Shown one piece after another: positions 51,850 to 60,994 of a DNA stretch of 64,000 nucleotides. Numbering within the stretch: position 1 is the stretch's first letter; the number at the start of each line of letters is the position of its first letter. The stretch is from contig CAVPJV010000008.1 of assembly GCA_963705515.1 (NCBI GenBank), positions 1,116,001 through 1,180,000 of the forward strand, in the 5' to 3' direction. The translations under genes were made by a program, and so were the position numbers. Under the pieces are notes generated by a model. The model was not told where the DNA came from. It searched no databases and saw only the letters and a program-made list of their open reading frames with translations. This DNA is from Gaiellasilicea sp963705515 (GTDB lineage Bacteria; Actinomycetota; Thermoleophilia; Gaiellales; Gaiellaceae).

Positions 51850-53076
51850 ATGAGCGAACTGGTCGAGAAGGCGGAGGCGGTCGCCGCGCGCGCGTACGCG
51901 CCGTACTCGAACTACAACGTCGGGGCAGTCGTGCGGACGGACGACGGCCGCGAGTTCGAGGGCGTCAACGTCGAGAACGCCGCCTACCCGCTCGGCGTCT
52001 GCGCCGAGAAGAGCGCGCTCGTGGCGGCGGTCGTCGCGGGCTACGGCCCGGGCCGGATCGCGGCGATCGGGATCAGCGCCTCTCCCTGCGGCGGCTGCCG
52101 CCAGTGGCTGGCCGAGTTCCGGATCCCGGAGGTGAGCTTCCGCCGCGACGACGGCACGATCGCGACGTACGACGCGAAGGGCCTCCTGCCGGAGACCTGG
52201 GATTTCCCCGAGCCTGTGAAGTCCGGCTTCATCGCCGTCGCCGGGCGGCCGAACGTCGGCAAGTCGACGCTCGTCAACGCGCTCGTCGGCGAGAAGATCG
52301 CGATCACGTCCGCGGTGCCGAACACGACGCGCCGCCGCGTCTTCGGAGTCGCCAACGACGAGGACTGGCAGCTCGTACTCGTCGATCTCCCCGGCTTCCA
52401 GAAGCCGATGGACAAGCTGACCCAGCGGATGCAGAAGACGGTCGACACATCCTTCGAGGACATCGACGCGGTCCTGTTCGTCCTCTCGGCGCGAGACCGG
52501 GTCGGTGGCGGCGACCGCTTCATCGCCCGGCGCGTCTACGGGCTCGGCAAGCCGGTGATCGTCGCCGTCAACAAGGTCGACAACCTGAAGCCGAGCCACA
52601 TCATCACCCAGATGAAGGCCGCCGCTCAGCTGGGCGACTTCCACGCCTTGCACCCGGTCAGCGCCAAGACGAAGGACGGGATCGACGAGCTCCGCTCCGA
52701 CCTCGTCTACCTGCTCCCGGAGGGGCAGCCGTACTTCCCGCGCGAGGCCGCGACCGACCAGACGAGCGAGGAGCGGATCTCGGAGCTGATCCGCGAGAAG
52801 GCGCTGCAGCTGACGCGGGACGAGGTGCCGCACTCGATCTCGGTCGAGATCGACGAGCTGGACGAGAAGCTCCTGCGCGCCTTCGTGCTCGTGGAGACGG
52901 AGTCGCAGAAGCAGATCCTCGTCGGCAAGAAGGGCGCGATGATCCGCGAGATCGGCACGCGCGCGCGCCCCGAGATCGAGGCGCTGCTCGGGCACAAGGT
53001 CTTTCTCGAGCTCGTCGTCAAGGTGCGCCCGAAATGGCGCCGCGACGACTCGGCGCTCGAGCGGCTGGGCCTCTAG
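51850..53076 (+). CDS. era: Cytidine deaminase and GTPase Era in one continuous frame
   Basis: Single open frame of 408 residues. Residues 1 to about 120 are a tetrameric-type cytidine deaminase: SNYNVGAVV, VENAAYPLGVCAEKSAL (zinc Cys plus Glu) and SPCGGCRQWLAEF (zinc Cys pair). From residue 123 it is Era: KSGFIAVAGRPNVGKSTLVNAL (G1), NTTRRR (G2 region), DLPGFQKP (G3), NKVD (G4), SAKT (G5) and a C-terminal KH domain (GKKGAMIREIGTRARPEIEALLG). A GTG at 52216, the normal Era start, overlaps a TGA in the next frame. It is either a genuine Cdd-Era fusion, or an indel near the cdd 3' end has removed the stop. Era matures 16S rRNA; Cdd salvages pyrimidines. Confidence 0.9.
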   Translation: MSELVEKAEAVAARAYAPYSNYNVGAVVRTDDGREFEGVNVENAAYPLGVCAEKSALVAAVVAGYGPGRIAAIGISASPCGGCRQWLAEFRIPEVSFRRDDGTIATYDAKGLLPETWDFPEPVKSGFIAVAGRPNVGKSTLVNALVGEKIAITSAVPNTTRRRVFGVANDEDWQLVLVDLPGFQKPMDKLTQRMQKTVDTSFEDIDAVLFVLSARDRVGGGDRFIARRVYGLGKPVIVAVNKVDNLKPSHIITQMKAAAQLGDFHALHPVSAKTKDGIDELRSDLVYLLPEGQPYFPREAATDQTSEERISELIREKALQLTRDEVPHSISVEIDELDEKLLRAFVLVETESQKQILVGKKGAMIREIGTRARPEIEALLGHKVFLELVVKVRPKWRRDDSALERLGL

Positions 53077-53078
53077 CC

Positions 53079-53433
53079 GTGGAGCGGCTCGCCTTCGGCG
53101 CCGACGTCGCCTTCTCGCCGGCGGAGGAGCTGCTCGACGGCGTCACGGTCGCGCCCCTGACGGGCCCGATCTTCGCCGGCGCGCCCTGCCAGGCGGCCGT
53201 CTTCCGGCTCGCTCCGGGCGGCCGGATCGTCCGTCACCCGGCCACCGTCCCGCAGATCCTGGCCGTGCTCGAGGGATAGCGGCGAGGTGAGCGGCTCCGA
53301 CGGCGTCGCGCAGCCGATCGGCCCGGGTGAGGCCGTCTTCTGGGAGGTCGGTGAGGAGCACGAGACGACGTCCGCGACCGGTCTGACGGCGCTGATCCTG
53401 GAAGGCGAGGGGCTCGAGCCGTACCGCCGCTGA
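53079..53433 (+). CDS. Small cupin-like protein, one frameshift
   Basis: Starts at the GTG at 53079, three bases after the era stop, and gives VERLAFGADVAFSPAEELL to AVFRLAPGGRIVRHPATVPQILAVLEG, then a TAG at 53277. One frame over it continues SGEVSGSDGVAQPIGPGEAVFWEVGEEHETTSATGLTALILEGEGL to a TGA at 53433. Removing the A of GGATAG joins the two as LEGSGEVSG, a complete 117-residue cupin fold (RHPATVPQILAVLEGSG and GPGEAVFWEVGEEHE are the two motifs). A single extra base is therefore likely. The metal-binding His pattern is reduced. No known function. Confidence 0.7.
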
Positions 53434-53871
53434 CTACTCGACCTCGATCGACTCGACCGCGAGCTCCAGCGTCTCGATCACGACCTCGTTCCCCTGCGCG
53501 TTCAGGTCGCTCGTGACGTACTTCACCGGCCACGCGTCGCGGAGCAGCCAGCGCTGAACAGACTCGTGTCGTTCGTCGTGGAGGGTGACCACGACGTTCC
53601 GGCGCTGGAGGTCGCCGTCGCGAACGGCCTTGAACCACTCCCAGAGCGAGAGACCGCCGTCGATCCCGTGGTGGAGGACCACGTTGCCGTAGCTGACGCG
53701 GCCGGGCAGCTTGCGAACGGCGCTCGCGCGGTCGGCACCCTCGCGGTACTCGATCACGCCGATCTCGGCGGCAGGGATCTCGGCCCCGGCGAAGCCGATC
53801 TCGCCGACCGAGGCGCCGATGTCGACGGAGAAGTTGAAGTTCGGGTACGGGTTGTCACGCTGGACGGCCAC
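53434..53871 (-). CDS. Contractile-tail tube-like protein (phage T4 gp19 family)
   Basis: Protein of 145 residues matching the phage/eCIS tube family. DNPYPNFNFSVDIG at the N-terminus, AAEIGVIEYREGADRASAVRKLPGRVSYGNVVLHHGIDGGLSLWEWFKAVRDG in the middle and AWPVKYVTSDLNAQGNEVVIETLELAVESIEVE at the end are all characteristic. In phages and extracellular contractile injection systems it stacks as the inner tube. No sheath, baseplate, ATPase or fibre gene is present here, so it is a solitary tube homologue. The start is the GTG at 53871, which overlaps the upstream gene by 17 bp. Confidence 0.85.
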   Translation of the reverse strand: MAVQRDNPYPNFNFSVDIGASVGEIGFAGAEIPAAEIGVIEYREGADRASAVRKLPGRVSYGNVVLHHGIDGGLSLWEWFKAVRDGDLQRRNVVVTLHDERHESVQRWLLRDAWPVKYVTSDLNAQGNEVVIETLELAVESIEVE

Positions 53872-54250
53872 TGGGCGGAACCTCCCTCTCGAGGTAGCCG
53901 AGATCGCGATAGATCTCGAGGTCGTGGACGATCGCTGCGCGGCGCCGGACGCCGGCTGACGTGCGCCAGCTGATCGCGGCGGTCAGCGTTGTCGGTTCGC
54001 CGCGCGCGAAGTAGGACGCGCTCCGGTCGAGGAAGACCTCGATCGCCTTGTGCGGCGCGAGGAACTCGAGCTTCCGGAACAGGGCCAGCCGGTCGATCCG
54101 CTTCGCGCCGCCGACGCCGGAGAAGTGCTCGCCGAACTTGACGCGTACGGCGTGCGCGGGCAAGTCGCCGGTGTTCTCGAGCACCAGGAAGAGGAGCCCG
54201 CGGTCGAAGACGACGTCGAGGATCACGTCGGCGTCGCAACGCTCGTTCAT
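53855..54250 (-). CDS. Hypothetical protein coupled to the tail-tube-like gene
   Basis: Protein of 131 residues; family not recognised. MNERCDADVILDVVFDRGLLFLVLENTGDLPAHAVRVKFGEHFSGVGGAKRIDRLALFRKLEFLAPHKAIEVFLD reads as an immunoglobulin-like beta sandwich (alternating strands, a NTGD turn, PHK before a strand). It ends with AAIVHDLEIYRDLGYLEREVPP. It overlaps the tube-like gene by 17 bp and is the first gene of a two-gene unit, so the two products probably work together. No signal peptide. Confidence 0.7.
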   Translation of the reverse strand: MNERCDADVILDVVFDRGLLFLVLENTGDLPAHAVRVKFGEHFSGVGGAKRIDRLALFRKLEFLAPHKAIEVFLDRSASYFARGEPTTLTAAISWRTSAGVRRRAAIVHDLEIYRDLGYLEREVPPSGRPA

Positions 54251-54313
54251 CGCGCGAGTCTACGCGGGGCAAAGTTCCGACGTTCTGACGATTTCAACGC
54301 GGCCGCCCGGTCG

Positions 54314-54319
54314 TAGCGT
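54314..54319 (+). promoter_or_regulatory. Probable promoter -10 of the DUF4242 gene
   Basis: TAGCGT lies 7 nt before the GTG at 54327, with TTTCAA (54292-54297) 16 bp upstream as a possible -35. No Shine-Dalgarno. Confidence 0.35.
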
Positions 54320-54326
54320 CGAGGGC

Positions 54327-54602
54327 GTGCCGAGCTACCTCGTCGAGACCTATCTCGCCCGCGGCGATGCCGGAGGGCGCGCCGCCCGCGAGCGGCGGGC
54401 CCGCTCGGCCGCCGAGGAGCTGACGCGAGAGGGAACGCGCGTCCGCTTCGACCGTGCCATTCACGTTCCCGAGGACGAGATCTGCTTCTTCGTCTTCGAC
54501 GCTCCGTCGAGCCTCGAGGCCGTGCTCCTCGCCGAGCGGGCCGGGCTCGACCACCTTCGCGTCGTCGAAGCGATCCCGTCCGGAGAGGAGTACCAATCAT
54601 GA
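54327..54602 (+). CDS. DUF4242 domain protein
   Basis: Protein of 91 residues resembling DUF4242 (SCO4226-like nickel-binding ferredoxin-fold) proteins: PSYLVETYLARGDAGGRAARERRARSAAEELTREGTRVRFDRAIHVPEDEICFFVFDAPSSLEAVLLAERAGL. The VPEDEICFFVFDAPS core and the following AERAGLDHLRVVEAI are family-like. Function unknown; relatives bind metal. The GTG at 54327 is used. Its TGA overlaps the ATG of the haloperoxidase-like gene, so the two are coupled. Confidence 0.75.
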   Translation: MPSYLVETYLARGDAGGRAARERRARSAAEELTREGTRVRFDRAIHVPEDEICFFVFDAPSSLEAVLLAERAGLDHLRVVEAIPSGEEYQS

Positions 54603-55886
54603 GAGTCCGGATCGGATTCGCTGTGACGCTCGCGCTCGTCGTCGTCCTGGCCCTCGGGTCGACGGGAACGTCAGCGGCACCTGCGGCCGCACCGAGCGAG
54701 AACGCGGTCGTCTACTGGAGCGGCATCGCCGAGCAGGCCATCGCCCCTGGTCGTCCACCCGCGAGCAGCACTCCGCTCGCGGCGATGGTGCACGGGGCGA
54801 TGTACGACGCCGTCGCCGCCATCCAGGGCGGTCTCGAGCCGTTCGCAACCGGAGTGACCGCACCGCCGGAGGCGTCCGCCGACGCGGCCGTCGCGCAGGC
54901 GGCACGAGACGTCCTCGTCACCCGCGTTCCGGGGCAGGCCGCGCTGGTCCAGGCCGCCTACGACACCTTCATGGCGTCGATCCCGGCCGGCCCCGCGAAG
55001 GACGGCGGCAAGGCCGTCGGCACCGCCGCCGCCGCGGGCATGCTCGCGATGCGGACCGGCGACCACTTCGACGACGTCGTTCCCTACGTCCAGCCGACAC
55101 CGGGACCGGGAGTCTTCGAGCCGATCGCGCCGACGACGCCCTGTCGACGTCAAGCTCGGCAAGGTGCGGCCGTTCACGTTCGACTCGCAGTCCAAGTACC
55201 GGCCCGACGAGCCGTACAAGCTGACGAGCAGGAGCTACGCGCGTGACGTCAACGAGCTGAAGGAGATCGGCGGCGTCGCCAGCACGCTCCGGACGCCGTT
55301 CCAGACCGAGCACGCCCGCTTCTTCTCCGATCAGGCATATGCCCAGTACAGCCGTGCCGTCCGCGGCGTGGCCGTCTCCCGTGGGCTCGACCTGCGCGAG
55401 TCCGCGAGGCTGCTCGGCTATGTCTGGGTCGCGGCCGCGGACACGATGATCTCCTGCTGGGAGGCGAAGTATCACTACTACTTCTGGCGCCCCAACCACG
55501 CGATCCAGCGTGCCGACACCGACGGGAACCCGGCCACCTCGCCGGATCCGGCGTGGCTGCCGCTCCTCGTCGGCAACCATCCCGAGTATCCCTCCGGCCA
55601 TGCGTGCATCACGGCGGCGGTCACCCAGTCGCTGAAGGGCTACTTCGGGACGAAGCGCGTGCAGATGACGTTCACCAGCAACGTCGTCGGCGCACCGAAG
55701 ACGTACGCGAACCTCGACGAGGTCGTGGAAGCGATCGAGAACGCCCGCGTCTGGGGCGGCCTCCACTACCGCACGACGATGACGGAGACCGCGAAGCACT
55801 TCCCGCGGATCGCCCGCGACGTCGGCCGGCACTACTTCCTCTCGGACCCGAAGGATGACGGTCCGATCGTCGGCGGCGGCGACTGA
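54599..55886 (+). CDS. Secreted vanadium-dependent haloperoxidase/PAP2-type phosphatase, one frameshift
   Basis: About 428 residues after correction. A signal peptide FAVTLALVVVLALGSTGTSAA precedes the domain ENAVVYWSGIAEQAI and AMVHGAMYDAVAAI. After VFEPIAPTTP the frame shifts near 55142 (one extra T); the other frame continues VDVKLGKVRPFTF. The active-site motifs lie in that second part: YHYYFWRPNHAIQ (Lys/Arg region), PEYPSGHACITAA (SGH) and GGLHYRTTMTET (His with Arg). Such enzymes either halogenate using vanadate and peroxide or act as acid phosphatases; the sequence alone does not decide. A strong hairpin follows the gene. Confidence 0.85.
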
Positions 55887-55899
55887 CCTAGAAGGCGAC

Positions 55900-55928
55900 G
55901 AGCGGGCCGTCCTGGAGGCGGCCCGCTC
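55900..55928 (+). terminator. Hairpin terminator after the haloperoxidase-like gene
   Basis: GAGCGGGCCG and CGGCCCGCTC form a perfect 10-bp stem around a 9-nt loop, 13 bp after the stop codon. No T-run follows, as is common for actinobacterial terminators. Confidence 0.6.
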
Positions 55929-55979
55929 TCTGATGTCGGTCAGGACCGACCCGCGAGGGTCATACTGAGCGAGCGACCC

Positions 55980-58900
55980 GTGACCACGAGCCCGGCTGAA
56001 ACGAAGGCGGCACTGCTCGAGAGCGCGGTCGCGCGCGTTCGCGAACGGCTCGAAGGCGGTGAGTCTGACGACGTCGAGCGCTTCGTGCGCGCGTACTACG
56101 CGAACGCGGCGCCGGACGACCTCGTCGGCCGCAACGACCTCGACGTCTACGGCGCCGCGATGGCGCACTGGCGGCTCGCGCGCCTCCGCCGCCCGGGCGA
56201 GCTGAAGGTGCACGTCTACAACCCGAACATCGAGGAGCACGGCTGGAAGTCGCCGTACACGGTCGTCGAGACGGTGATCGCCGACATGCCGTTCCTCGTC
56301 GACTCGGTGACGATGGAGGTGACGCGGCACGGCAGGGCGATGCAGCTCGTTGCGCGGCCGATCATGCGCCTTCGCCGGGACGAGGAGGGGCGGCTCCTCG
56401 AGGTCGGCGGCGAGGACGGGAAACCGGAGTCGCTGATCCACGTCGAGATCGACCGCATCACCGATCTGGACGCACTCGAGCGGCTTCGCGCCGACCTCGA
56501 GCGCGTGCTCGGCGACGTCGCCGCGGCGGTCGAGGACTGGCAGGCCATGCGCGCCGAGGTGCACGAGGCGATTGCCGAGCTCGAGCAATCGCCGCCCCCG
56601 ATTCCGGAGGAGGAGCTCGAAGAGGCGCGGGCGCTCCTGCAGTGGATGCACGACGACCACTTCACGTTCCTGGGCTATCGCGAGTACGAGATCCGCACCG
56701 AGGGCGGCGAGGACGTGCTCGCCTCGGTCGACGGGACCGGCCTCGGCATTCTGCGCGACAAGGACGAGCAGCCCCACTCACTCAGCTTTTCGAAGCTGAC
56801 GCCTGAAGTGCGCAGGCTCGCGCGCGAGAAGACTCTGCTCAACCTGACCAAGGCCAACTCGCGGGCGACCGTGCACCGGCCGGCCTATCTCGACTACGTC
56901 GGCGTGAAGCGGTTCGACGAGGCCGGCGAGGTGACGTCGGAGCGCCGCTTCCTCGGCCTCTTCACCCACACCGTCTACAGGGCCACGCCGTGGGAGATCC
57001 CGCTGCTGCGGCGGAAGGTGCAGAGCGTGCTCGAGCGCACCGGCCTTCTGCCCGGCAGCCACGACCACAAGGCGCTGATCGAGATCCTCGAGACGTACCC
57101 GCGGGACGAGCTGTTCCAGATCACAGACGACGAGTTGCTCGAGATCGCGCTCGGGATCCTCCATCTCGGCGAGCGCCGCCGCGTCCGGCTCTTCGTCCGC
57201 CGCGACGTCTTCGGCCGCTTCCTCTCCTGCCTGGTCTTCATCCCGCGCGAGCGGTTCAACACCGAGAACCGGCGCAAGATCCAGGAGATCCTGCAGGAGG
57301 CGTTCGGGGGCGAGAGCGCCGACTACACGACCCGCATCTCCGAGTCGGTGCTGGCCCGCCTGCATTACGTCGTCTACACCGAGCCCGGCTCGGTGCCCGA
57401 CTACGACGTCGGCGAGATCGAGGCGCGCCTCGCCGCGGCCACCCGCGCGTGGACGGACGATCTCCGCGACGCCCTCGTCGACCACGCCGGTGACGAGCGT
57501 GCCGTCGCGCTGCACGAGCGCTACGGCGACGCGTTCCCAGGCTCCTATCGCGACGACTTCTCGCCGCGTCAGGCTGTCCACGACGTCGACCGGATCGAAG
57601 CGCTGGCGTCGCCGGACGACCTCGGCCTCAGCCTCTACGCCCCGCTGGACTCGACCGTCGACCAGCTCGCCTTCAAGGTCGTCCGCGCCGGCCGGCCGAT
57701 CCTGCTCTCGGACGTGCTGCCGCTGCTCGAGAACATGGGCGTGCGGGTCAGCGACGAGCGGCCGTACGAGCTGCGGCCGCTCGGACGGGACTCCGTCTGG
57801 ATCTACGACTTCGGCCTCCAGCACGACGTCGGCGCCGAGCTGCGCGTCGAGAATTTGCGCGAGACCTTTCAGCACGCGTTCGAGCAGGTCTGGCGGGGCG
57901 AGGCCGAGAACGACGGCTTCAACCGCCTCGTCCTTGCGGCGCGTCTCACCGCGCGCGAGATCACGATCCTGCGCGCGATCGCGAAGTACCTGCGCCAGGC
58001 GGGAAGCACCTTCAGCCAGGCATACATGGAGGACGCTCTCGCCGAGCACCCGGACATTGCCCGCGGCCTCGTCGAGCTCTTCGCGCTCCGGCTCGACCCG
58101 GCGCGTCCGGCCGACGCGGACGAGCAGGCACGATCGCTCGAGGACCGGCTCGCCGGCATCGTCGACGGCGTCGCGAGCCTCGACGAGGACAGGATCCTCC
58201 GCGGTTTCCTCAAGACGGTTCGGGCCGTGCTGCGGACGAACTACTTCCAGGCGGACGAGGACGGGCGCGCAAAGCCCTACCTCTCGCTCAAGCTCGATCC
58301 GAAGCGGATCCCGGATCTGCCCGAGCCGCGGCCGATGTTCGAGGTCTATGTCTACTCGACCCGGGTCGAAGCGGTGCACCTGCGCGGCGGCAAGGTCGCC
58401 CGCGGCGGCATCCGCTGGTCGGACCGCAAGGAGGACTTCCGCACCGAGGTGCTCGGCCTGATGAAGGCCCAGTCCGTCAAGAACGCGGTGATCGTGCCGG
58501 TGGGGGCGAAGGGAGGGTTCGTCGTCAAGCGGCCGCCGGCCGGCGACGACCGCACCGCCCTGCTCGCGGAGGTCGTCGAGTGCTACCGCATCTTCATGCG
58601 CGGCCTGCTCGACATCACCGACACGATCGCGGCCGGCGAGGTCGTACCACCGCGTGCCGTCGTCCGGCACGACGAGGACGACCCGTACCTCGTCGTCGCG
58701 GCAGACAAGGGCACGGCGACGTTCTCGGACATCGCGAACGCGATCTCGGAGGCGTACGGGTTCTGGCTCGGCGACGCGTTCGCGTCCGGCGGGTCGGCCG
58801 GCTACGACCACAAGGCGATGGGGATCACGGCCCGCGGCGCCTGGGAGTCGGTGCGGCGGCACTTCCGCGAGCTCGGGGTCGACGTCGCAACCACCGACTT

Positions 58901-60857
58901 CACTGCGGTCGGGATCGGCGACATGTCCGGCGACGTGTTCGGGAACGGGATGCTGCTCTCCGGCCACATCAAGCTCGTCGGCGCTTTCGATCACCGGCAC
59001 GTCTTCCTCGACCCGGACCCCGACCCGGAGCAGAGCTACCGCGAGCGCGAGCGTCTCTTCCGGCTACCGGGCTCGTCCTGGGCCGACTACGGCGCGGCGC
59101 TGATCTCGCCGGGCGGCGGCGTCTTTCCCCGCACGGCCAAGTCGATTCCGCTGTCACCCGAGGTGCGGGCGGCGCTCGGTATCGAAGCCGAGCTGCTGAC
59201 GCCGGCTGAGCTGATCCGGGCGCTCCTGCAGGCGCCGGTCGACCTGCTCTGGAACGGCGGCATCGGCACCTACGTGAAGGCGCGCGACGAGCGGCACGCC
59301 GAGGTGGGCGACCGGGCGAACGACGCCGTTCGCGTCGATGCGGAGGACCTCCGGGCGCGAGTGGTCGGCGAGGGCGGCAACCTCGGCTTCACCCAGCGCG
59401 CCCGGGTCGCCTACGCGCTCGGAGGCGGCCGCATCTTCATGGACGCGGTCGACAACTCGGCCGGCGTCGACTGCTCAGACCACGAGGTCAACATCAAGAT
59501 CCTGCTCGACGCGATCGTCGCCGACGGCGACCTGACGGGGAAGCAGCGAAACGAGCTCCTGGCCGAGATGACCGACGAGGTGTCGGCACTCGTCCTGCGC
59601 GACAACTACGACCAGGCGCAGGCGCTAAAGAGCTCCGCGGCCCAGGCCGCGTCGATGGCGGAGGTGCACGAGCGCTACGTCCGCAGCCTCGAGCAGGCCG
59701 GCGTGCTCAATCGCGAGCTCGAGTTCCTGCCGAGCATCGCGGCGTTCGAGGAGCGCGCCGCGGCGGGCGGCGGCCTGACCGCGCCCGAGTTCGCGATCCT
59801 CCTTTCGTACACGAAGATCGCGCTCTCGCAGGCGCTGCTCGCCTCCGACCTGCCCGACGACCCGTACCTCGCGGGCGAGCTCGCGCTCTACTTCCCGAGC
59901 CGTTTGGGCGAGCGCTTCCCCGCGCAGCTCGAGCGGCACTCGCTGCGGCGCGAGATCGTCGCCACGCGGATCGCGAACGACCTCGTCAACCGGAGCGGCA
60001 CGACGTTCATCTACCGGCTCGGCGACGAGACGGGCGCTGCGCCCGACGAGATTGCCCGTGCCTACAGGGCCGCCCGCGAGGTGACAGGGCTCCGCGAGCT
60101 CTGGGCCGCGGTCGAGGCGCTCGACGGCAAGGTCCCGGCCGCGACCCAGACGGCGATGCTGCTCCGCTCCCGGATCCTGCTCGAGCGGACGACGCGCTGG
60201 CTCCTCCGCCACCGGCGCCGGCCGCTCGACATCGCCGAGACCGTCGCGCGCTACGCACCCGGTGCGGCCACCGTTGCGGAGGCGCTGCCGGCGCTGCTGG
60301 GACCGTCTGCGCTCGAGGAAGCGAGGGTGCGCGCGAAGGCGCTCACCGACGACGGCGTCCCGGCCGATCTCGCGGGGCACGTCTCTCGGCTGCTGTCGCT
60401 CGTCCCGGCTCCCGATCTCGTCGAGATCGCCGCCGCGGCCGGGCTCGACGTCACGTCCGTCGCCGAGACCTACTTCGGGCTGGGCGAGCGGCTCGAGCTG
60501 CAGTGGCTGCGGGACCGGATCGTCGGCCTGCCGCGCGACACCCGCTGGGCGGCGATGGCCCGGGCGGCGCTGCGGGACGACGTCTACGCGGAACAGGCGA
60601 GTCTGACCGCACACGTCGTGCGCTCGGGCGCGAACGGCCAGCAGGCGCGGGAGCTCGTCGAGAGCTGGCTGCGGCAGAACGCCGCCGCTGTCGAGCGCTC
60701 CCGACACGTGCTGGCAGACATCCGCTCCGGCGGCGCGCTCGACCTGGCGCGGCTCTCGGTCGCGGTGCGCGAGCTCCGGAACCTGATCCAGTCCTCCGGG
60801 GCCGGCCGGATGACCGAGGAGGTCGCCGCCGCGCCGCCCCCCGCGCCCCTTTCCTAG
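55980..60857 (+). CDS. NAD-specific glutamate dehydrogenase, large (180-kDa) class
   Basis: Protein of 1625 residues, the normal size for this class. The N-terminal ACT-like regulatory region (KSPYTVVETVIADMPFLVDSVTMEVTRHGRAMQL) and a long helical part are followed by the catalytic domain at about 780-1200. There GGKVARGGIRWSDRKEDFRTEVLGLMKAQSVKNAVIVPVGAKGGFV holds the substrate-binding lysines. FTAVGIGDMSGDVFGNGMLLS is the NAD-binding part, and RVVGEGGNLGFTQRARVAYALGGGRIFMDAVDNSAG follows. It deaminates glutamate to 2-oxoglutarate with NAD. The GTG at 55980 is the start; a CATACT about 14 nt upstream is a weak -10 candidate. It stands alone, downstream of a hairpin terminator. Confidence 0.96.
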   Translation: MTTSPAETKAALLESAVARVRERLEGGESDDVERFVRAYYANAAPDDLVGRNDLDVYGAAMAHWRLARLRRPGELKVHVYNPNIEEHGWKSPYTVVETVIADMPFLVDSVTMEVTRHGRAMQLVARPIMRLRRDEEGRLLEVGGEDGKPESLIHVEIDRITDLDALERLRADLERVLGDVAAAVEDWQAMRAEVHEAIAELEQSPPPIPEEELEEARALLQWMHDDHFTFLGYREYEIRTEGGEDVLASVDGTGLGILRDKDEQPHSLSFSKLTPEVRRLAREKTLLNLTKANSRATVHRPAYLDYVGVKRFDEAGEVTSERRFLGLFTHTVYRATPWEIPLLRRKVQSVLERTGLLPGSHDHKALIEILETYPRDELFQITDDELLEIALGILHLGERRRVRLFVRRDVFGRFLSCLVFIPRERFNTENRRKIQEILQEAFGGESADYTTRISESVLARLHYVVYTEPGSVPDYDVGEIEARLAAATRAWTDDLRDALVDHAGDERAVALHERYGDAFPGSYRDDFSPRQAVHDVDRIEALASPDDLGLSLYAPLDSTVDQLAFKVVRAGRPILLSDVLPLLENMGVRVSDERPYELRPLGRDSVWIYDFGLQHDVGAELRVENLRETFQHAFEQVWRGEAENDGFNRLVLAARLTAREITILRAIAKYLRQAGSTFSQAYMEDALAEHPDIARGLVELFALRLDPARPADADEQARSLEDRLAGIVDGVASLDEDRILRGFLKTVRAVLRTNYFQADEDGRAKPYLSLKLDPKRIPDLPEPRPMFEVYVYSTRVEAVHLRGGKVARGGIRWSDRKEDFRTEVLGLMKAQSVKNAVIVPVGAKGGFVVKRPPAGDDRTALLAEVVECYRIFMRGLLDITDTIAAGEVVPPRAVVRHDEDDPYLVVAADKGTATFSDIANAISEAYGFWLGDAFASGGSAGYDHKAMGITARGAWESVRRHFRELGVDVATTDFTAVGIGDMSGDVFGNGMLLSGHIKLVGAFDHRHVFLDPDPDPEQSYRERERLFRLPGSSWADYGAALISPGGGVFPRTAKSIPLSPEVRAALGIEAELLTPAELIRALLQAPVDLLWNGGIGTYVKARDERHAEVGDRANDAVRVDAEDLRARVVGEGGNLGFTQRARVAYALGGGRIFMDAVDNSAGVDCSDHEVNIKILLDAIVADGDLTGKQRNELLAEMTDEVSALVLRDNYDQAQALKSSAAQAASMAEVHERYVRSLEQAGVLNRELEFLPSIAAFEERAAAGGGLTAPEFAILLSYTKIALSQALLASDLPDDPYLAGELALYFPSRLGERFPAQLERHSLRREIVATRIANDLVNRSGTTFIYRLGDETGAAPDEIARAYRAAREVTGLRELWAAVEALDGKVPAATQTAMLLRSRILLERTTRWLLRHRRRPLDIAETVARYAPGAATVAEALPALLGPSALEEARVRAKALTDDGVPADLAGHVSRLLSLVPAPDLVEIAAAAGLDVTSVAETYFGLGERLELQWLRDRIVGLPRDTRWAAMARAALRDDVYAEQASLTAHVVRSGANGQQARELVESWLRQNAAAVERSRHVLADIRSGGALDLARLSVAVRELRNLIQSSGAGRMTEEVAAAPPPAPLS

Positions 60858-60994
60858 ACGGAAGCCGCCGCCACCGACGCCGACCGCTCCGCGCCGGTCC
60901 TCGATCCGCCCTCCGCCACCGCGCCGCGCCACTTCATGCGGCTGATCATGCACCGCCGGCCGAGTTCCATGCCCCTCGGCGTACACTTCGCGCC
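60858..60994. other. Gap before deoC
   Basis: This 137-bp stretch holds no coding signal or notable repeat apart from the deoC -10 box (TACACT, 60982-60987) 7 nt before the ATG. The Pro/Ala-rich frames across it look like chance. Confidence 0.4.
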
